Source: Streptomyces ferrugineus
Lineage (GTDB): Bacteria > Actinomycetota > Actinomycetes > Streptomycetales > Streptomycetaceae
Length of the DNA stretch: 64,000 nucleotides
Direction: 5' to 3'
Assembly (NCBI RefSeq): GCF_015160855.1
Contig: NZ_CP063373.1
Location: 248,001 to 312,000 of the forward strand
The notes under the pieces are model-generated. The model ran no database searches, was not told the DNA's origin, and saw only the letters and a list, made by a program, of their open reading frames with translations. Shown here in pieces: positions 61,185 through 64,000 of the stretch. Made by a program: the position numbers and the translations under genes. The number at the start of each line of letters is the position of its first letter. Positions within the stretch are counted from its first letter, which is position 1.

Positions 61185-64000
61185 CGATCGATCCGCGTCT
61201 CCTCCAGTACGCCCGCGCCACCCGCCTCTTCCTGATCGCGGTCGTCGGCCTGGGCGCCGTCGGCGCGCTCCTGGTCATCGCCCAGGCGATGCTCATCGCC
61301 GAGGCAGTGGTGGGTGCGTTCGAGCACGGCATGTCCGCCGCCGAACTGCGCACTCCCCTGCTGCTGTTGGTGGCTGTCGCCATCGGCCGTGCGGTGGTCG
61401 CCTGGCTGACCGAACTCGCCGCGCACCGTGCCAGTGCGGCGGTGAAGTCGGAGCTGCGGGGGCGCCTGCTGGAGCGGGCGGCCGAGCTGGGGCCCGGATG
61501 GCTGAGCGGACAGCGGACCGGATCGCTGGTCGCCCTCGCCACGCGCGGGGTCGATGCCCTCGACGACTACTTCTCGCGCTATCTGCCGCAGTTGGGGCTT
61601 GCGGTGGTCGTACCGGTGGCGGTGCTGGCGCGGATCGTGACCGAGGACTGGGTGTCGGCGGCCATCATCGTCGGCACCCTGCCGCTCATTCCGATCTTCA
61701 TGATGCTGATCGGCTGGGCCACGCAGTCCCGGATGGACCGTCAGTGGCGACTGCTGTCCCGGCTGTCCGGGCACTTCCTGGATGTCGTGGCCGGGCTGCC
61801 GACCCTGAAGGTGTTCGGCCGGGCCAAGGCACAGGCCGAGTCGATCCGGCGTATCACCGGCGAGTACCGCCGGGCCACGATGCGGACCCTGCGGATCGCC
61901 TTCATCTCCTCCTTCGCCCTGGAACTGCTCTCGACGCTCTCGGTGGCCCTGGTCGCCGTGACGATCGGCATGCGCCTCGTCCACGGCGAGATGCATCTGT
62001 ACGACGGCCTCGTCGTCCTGGTGCTGGCGCCCGAGGCCTATCTGCCACTGCGTCAGGTGGGCGCGCAGTATCACGCGGCGGCCGAGGGGCTGTCCGCGGC
62101 CGAGGAGATCTTCGAGGTGCTGGAGACGCCGACGCCGACGTCGGGCACGGCAGCCGTGCCGGCGGGAGCGGTGACGTTCGAGGGCGTCTCGGTCCGCTAC
62201 CCCACCCGCTCCGCCGACGCTGTGTCGGGTGCGTCCTTCACCATCGAGCCCGGGGAGACGGTCGCGCTCGTCGGGCCGAGCGGTGCGGGCAAGTCGACGT
62301 TGCTGAACGTGCTGTTGGGCTTTGTGCGGCCCACGGACGGGCGGGTGCTGGTCGGGGGAGTCGATCTCACCGAGCTCGACCTGGAGGAATGGCGCTCGCG
62401 GATCGCCTGGGTGCCGCAGCGGCCCCACCTGTACGCCGGGACGATCGCCGAGAACGTACGGCTGGCATGCCCCGACGCGGACGATGAGGCCGTACGGCGG
62501 GCGCTGGCGGACGCCGGGGCGCTGGAGTTCGTGGACGCGCTGCCCGAGGGCGTCGACACCGTGCTGGGTGAGGAAGGGGTCGGGCTGTCGGCGGGGCAGC
62601 GGCAGCGGCTCGCGCTGGCCCGGGCGTTCCTCGCGGACCGGCCGGTGCTGCTGCTCGACGAGCCGACGGCCGCGCTCGACGGGGCCACCGAGGCCGAGGT
62701 CGTCGACGCCGTGCGCAGACTCGCCGTGGGGCGGACGGTGCTGCTGGTGGTGCATCGGCCGGCGTTGCTGGGCGTGGCGGACCGGGTGGTGCGGCTTGCC
62801 GAGGCCGAGACGCCCGAGGCCCTGCCCAAGACGGCCGTCGACCGTTCCACCAAGAGGGAAGGGCACGGGCGTGCCGCTTCTGAGGACGCCGAGGCCGCAC
62901 CTGTCGCGGCTGCGGACGGGCGTGGTGTCCTCTCCCGCGTCCGCGCCATGTCCGGTCCCCGGCGTGGCCGTCTCGCCCTCGCCCTGCTGCTGGGGAGCCT
63001 CGCGCTCGGCAGTGCCGTCGGGCTCATGGCCACCTCCGGGTGGCTCATCTCACGGGCCTCGCAGCAGCCGCCCGTGCTCTATCTGATGGTGGCCGTGACG
63101 GCGACGCGGGCCTTCGGCATCGGGCGGGCCGTGTTCCGGTACGCCGAGCGGCTGGTGTCGCACGACGCGGTGCTGAGGATGCTGGCCGATACCCGGGTCG
63201 CCGTCTACCGGCGGCTGGAGCGGCTGGCACCCGCCGGGCTGCGCCGTACGCGCCGGGGCGACCTGCTGTCGAGGCTCGTCGCCGATGTGGACGCGCTGCA
63301 GGACTACTGGCTGCGCTGGCTGCTGCCCACGGCCGCCGCGGCCGTCGTGTCCGCGGGCGCCGTCGGCTTCACCGCCTGGCTGCTGCCCGAGGCCAGTGCC
63401 GTGCTCGCGGTCGGCCTGCTGGCGGCCGGGGCCGGAGTCCCGCTCATCACGGCCGCCGTCGCCCGCCGCGCCGAACACCGGCTGGCCCCTGCCCGAGGCG
63501 CCCTCGCGACCCGTGTGACGGATCTGCTCACCGGCACCGCGGAGCTGACCGTCGCCGGCGCGCTGCCCGGCCGTGCGGCCCAGGCGCGGCGGGCCGACGG
63601 GGCGCTCACCAGGATCGCCTCACGGGCCGCCGCCGCGACGGCGCTCGGCGATGGGCTCACCGCGCTGATCTCCGGGCTCACCGTCGCCGCCACCGCCCTC
63701 GTGGGCGCCCAGGCGGTCTCCGACGGGCGGCTGAGCGGCGTGACCATGGCCGTCGTCGTCCTCACCCCGCTGGCCGCCTTCGAGGCCGTCCTGGGGCTGC
63801 CGCTCGCCGTGCAGTACCGGCAGCGGGTCGGCAGGAGCGCCGAGCGCGTGTACGAGGTGCTGGACGCGCCCGAGCCCGTACGGGAGCCGGAGCGCCCCCG
63901 GCAGGCGCCCGCGTCGCCCTTCCCGGTCGCCGTGCGGGGCCTGACCGCCCGTCACGCGGGCCAGGACCGGGACGCGCTCGCCGGTCTCGACCTGACCCTG
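61178..64000 (+). CDS. cydCD: Fused ABC exporter CydDC for cytochrome bd assembly (partial)
   Basis: At least 941 codons, running off the window without a stop. The start is GTG 61178 inside parS site 19 (MKPIDPRLLQYARATRL), with GAAGGG about 10 bp upstream; a TTG 9 bp earlier is possible. The first half has a six-helix membrane domain and nucleotide-binding domain with Walker A GPSGAGKST (about residue 366), signature LSAGQ (about 470), Walker B VLLLDEP. The second membrane domain starts near residue 590 (RLALALLLGSLALGSAVGLM); its nucleotide-binding domain lies past the end. CydD and CydC, usually two proteins, are one chain here, as in other actinobacteria; the exporter handles thiols needed for heme d assembly. 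Confidence 0.92.
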   Translation, partial: MKPIDPRLLQYARATRLFLIAVVGLGAVGALLVIAQAMLIAEAVVGAFEHGMSAAELRTPLLLLVAVAIGRAVVAWLTELAAHRASAAVKSELRGRLLERAAELGPGWLSGQRTGSLVALATRGVDALDDYFSRYLPQLGLAVVVPVAVLARIVTEDWVSAAIIVGTLPLIPIFMMLIGWATQSRMDRQWRLLSRLSGHFLDVVAGLPTLKVFGRAKAQAESIRRITGEYRRATMRTLRIAFISSFALELLSTLSVALVAVTIGMRLVHGEMHLYDGLVVLVLAPEAYLPLRQVGAQYHAAAEGLSAAEEIFEVLETPTPTSGTAAVPAGAVTFEGVSVRYPTRSADAVSGASFTIEPGETVALVGPSGAGKSTLLNVLLGFVRPTDGRVLVGGVDLTELDLEEWRSRIAWVPQRPHLYAGTIAENVRLACPDADDEAVRRALADAGALEFVDALPEGVDTVLGEEGVGLSAGQRQRLALARAFLADRPVLLLDEPTAALDGATEAEVVDAVRRLAVGRTVLLVVHRPALLGVADRVVRLAEAETPEALPKTAVDRSTKREGHGRAASEDAEAAPVAAADGRGVLSRVRAMSGPRRGRLALALLLGSLALGSAVGLMATSGWLISRASQQPPVLYLMVAVTATRAFGIGRAVFRYAERLVSHDAVLRMLADTRVAVYRRLERLAPAGLRRTRRGDLLSRLVADVDALQDYWLRWLLPTAAAAVVSAGAVGFTAWLLPEASAVLAVGLLAAGAGVPLITAAVARRAEHRLAPARGALATRVTDLLTGTAELTVAGALPGRAAQARRADGALTRIASRAAAATALGDGLTALISGLTVAATALVGAQAVSDGRLSGVTMAVVVLTPLAAFEAVLGLPLAVQYRQRVGRSAERVYEVLDAPEPVREPERPRQAPASPFPVAVRGLTARHAGQDRDALAGLDLTL

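Overview
This is a core chromosomal segment of a Streptomyces (high-GC actinobacterium), read rightward from just beyond the oriC/dnaA/rpmH/rnpA region. The evidence is the order yidC-jag-rsmG-parA-parB, the actinobacterial envelope/redox block (DUF6049 protein, murJ, pseudokinase, sigM, anti-sigma, trxB, trxA), the sporulation pair ssgR-ssgA, the very high third-position GC, and many copies of the Streptomyces parS sequence GTTTCACGTGAAAC. I count 15 exact 14-bp parS sites and 4 near-matches. No phage, IS element, CRISPR array, tRNA or rRNA gene was recognised.

Layout. 1-4 kb: end of yidC, then jag, rsmG, parA and parB, reading away from oriC. 4-15 kb: a GNAT protein, then a leftward block DUF6049-murJ-pseudokinase-sigM-anti-sigma-trxB-trxA that combines lipid II flipping, envelope signalling and disulfide stress; trxB has a SigR-type promoter. 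15-25 kb: cca, an LppU-like membrane protein, an MFS transporter, inositol-phosphate synthase with a PadR regulator, a bifunctional penicillin-binding protein and a GT-C (GT87-like) glycosyltransferase. 25-28 kb: an alanine-racemase-family protein and FemX. 28-34 kb: rpsF-ssb-rpsR-rplI, a MATE transporter and dnaB with a DnaA-box-rich leader. 33.5-43 kb: an accessory stretch of small enzymes and regulators (DHFR-like, serine beta-lactamase fold, three GNAT/HAD-type genes, MarR/MFS pair, HbpS-like, flavohemoglobin, Nudix). 43-48.6 kb: LysR, a cystathionine gamma-lyase-like enzyme, ptpA, a holin-like protein, a cupin, a DUF5326-like protein, ssgR and ssgA. 48.8-64 kb: a YibE/F protein, thiC under a TPP riboswitch, a membrane protein, a PPP-type phosphatase, a LacI regulator, a HisC-type aminotransferase, a cyclophilin-like protein, and cydA-cydB-cydCD behind a Rex operator. 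The last gene runs off the window.

The unifying theme is chromosome segregation laid over ordinary housekeeping DNA. parA and parB are encoded here and their parS targets are spread through intergenic regions, terminators, coding sequences, one start codon (cydCD) and, as two imperfect copies, the variable arm of the thiC riboswitch. How parS is fitted into these other elements is the most interesting feature of the window.
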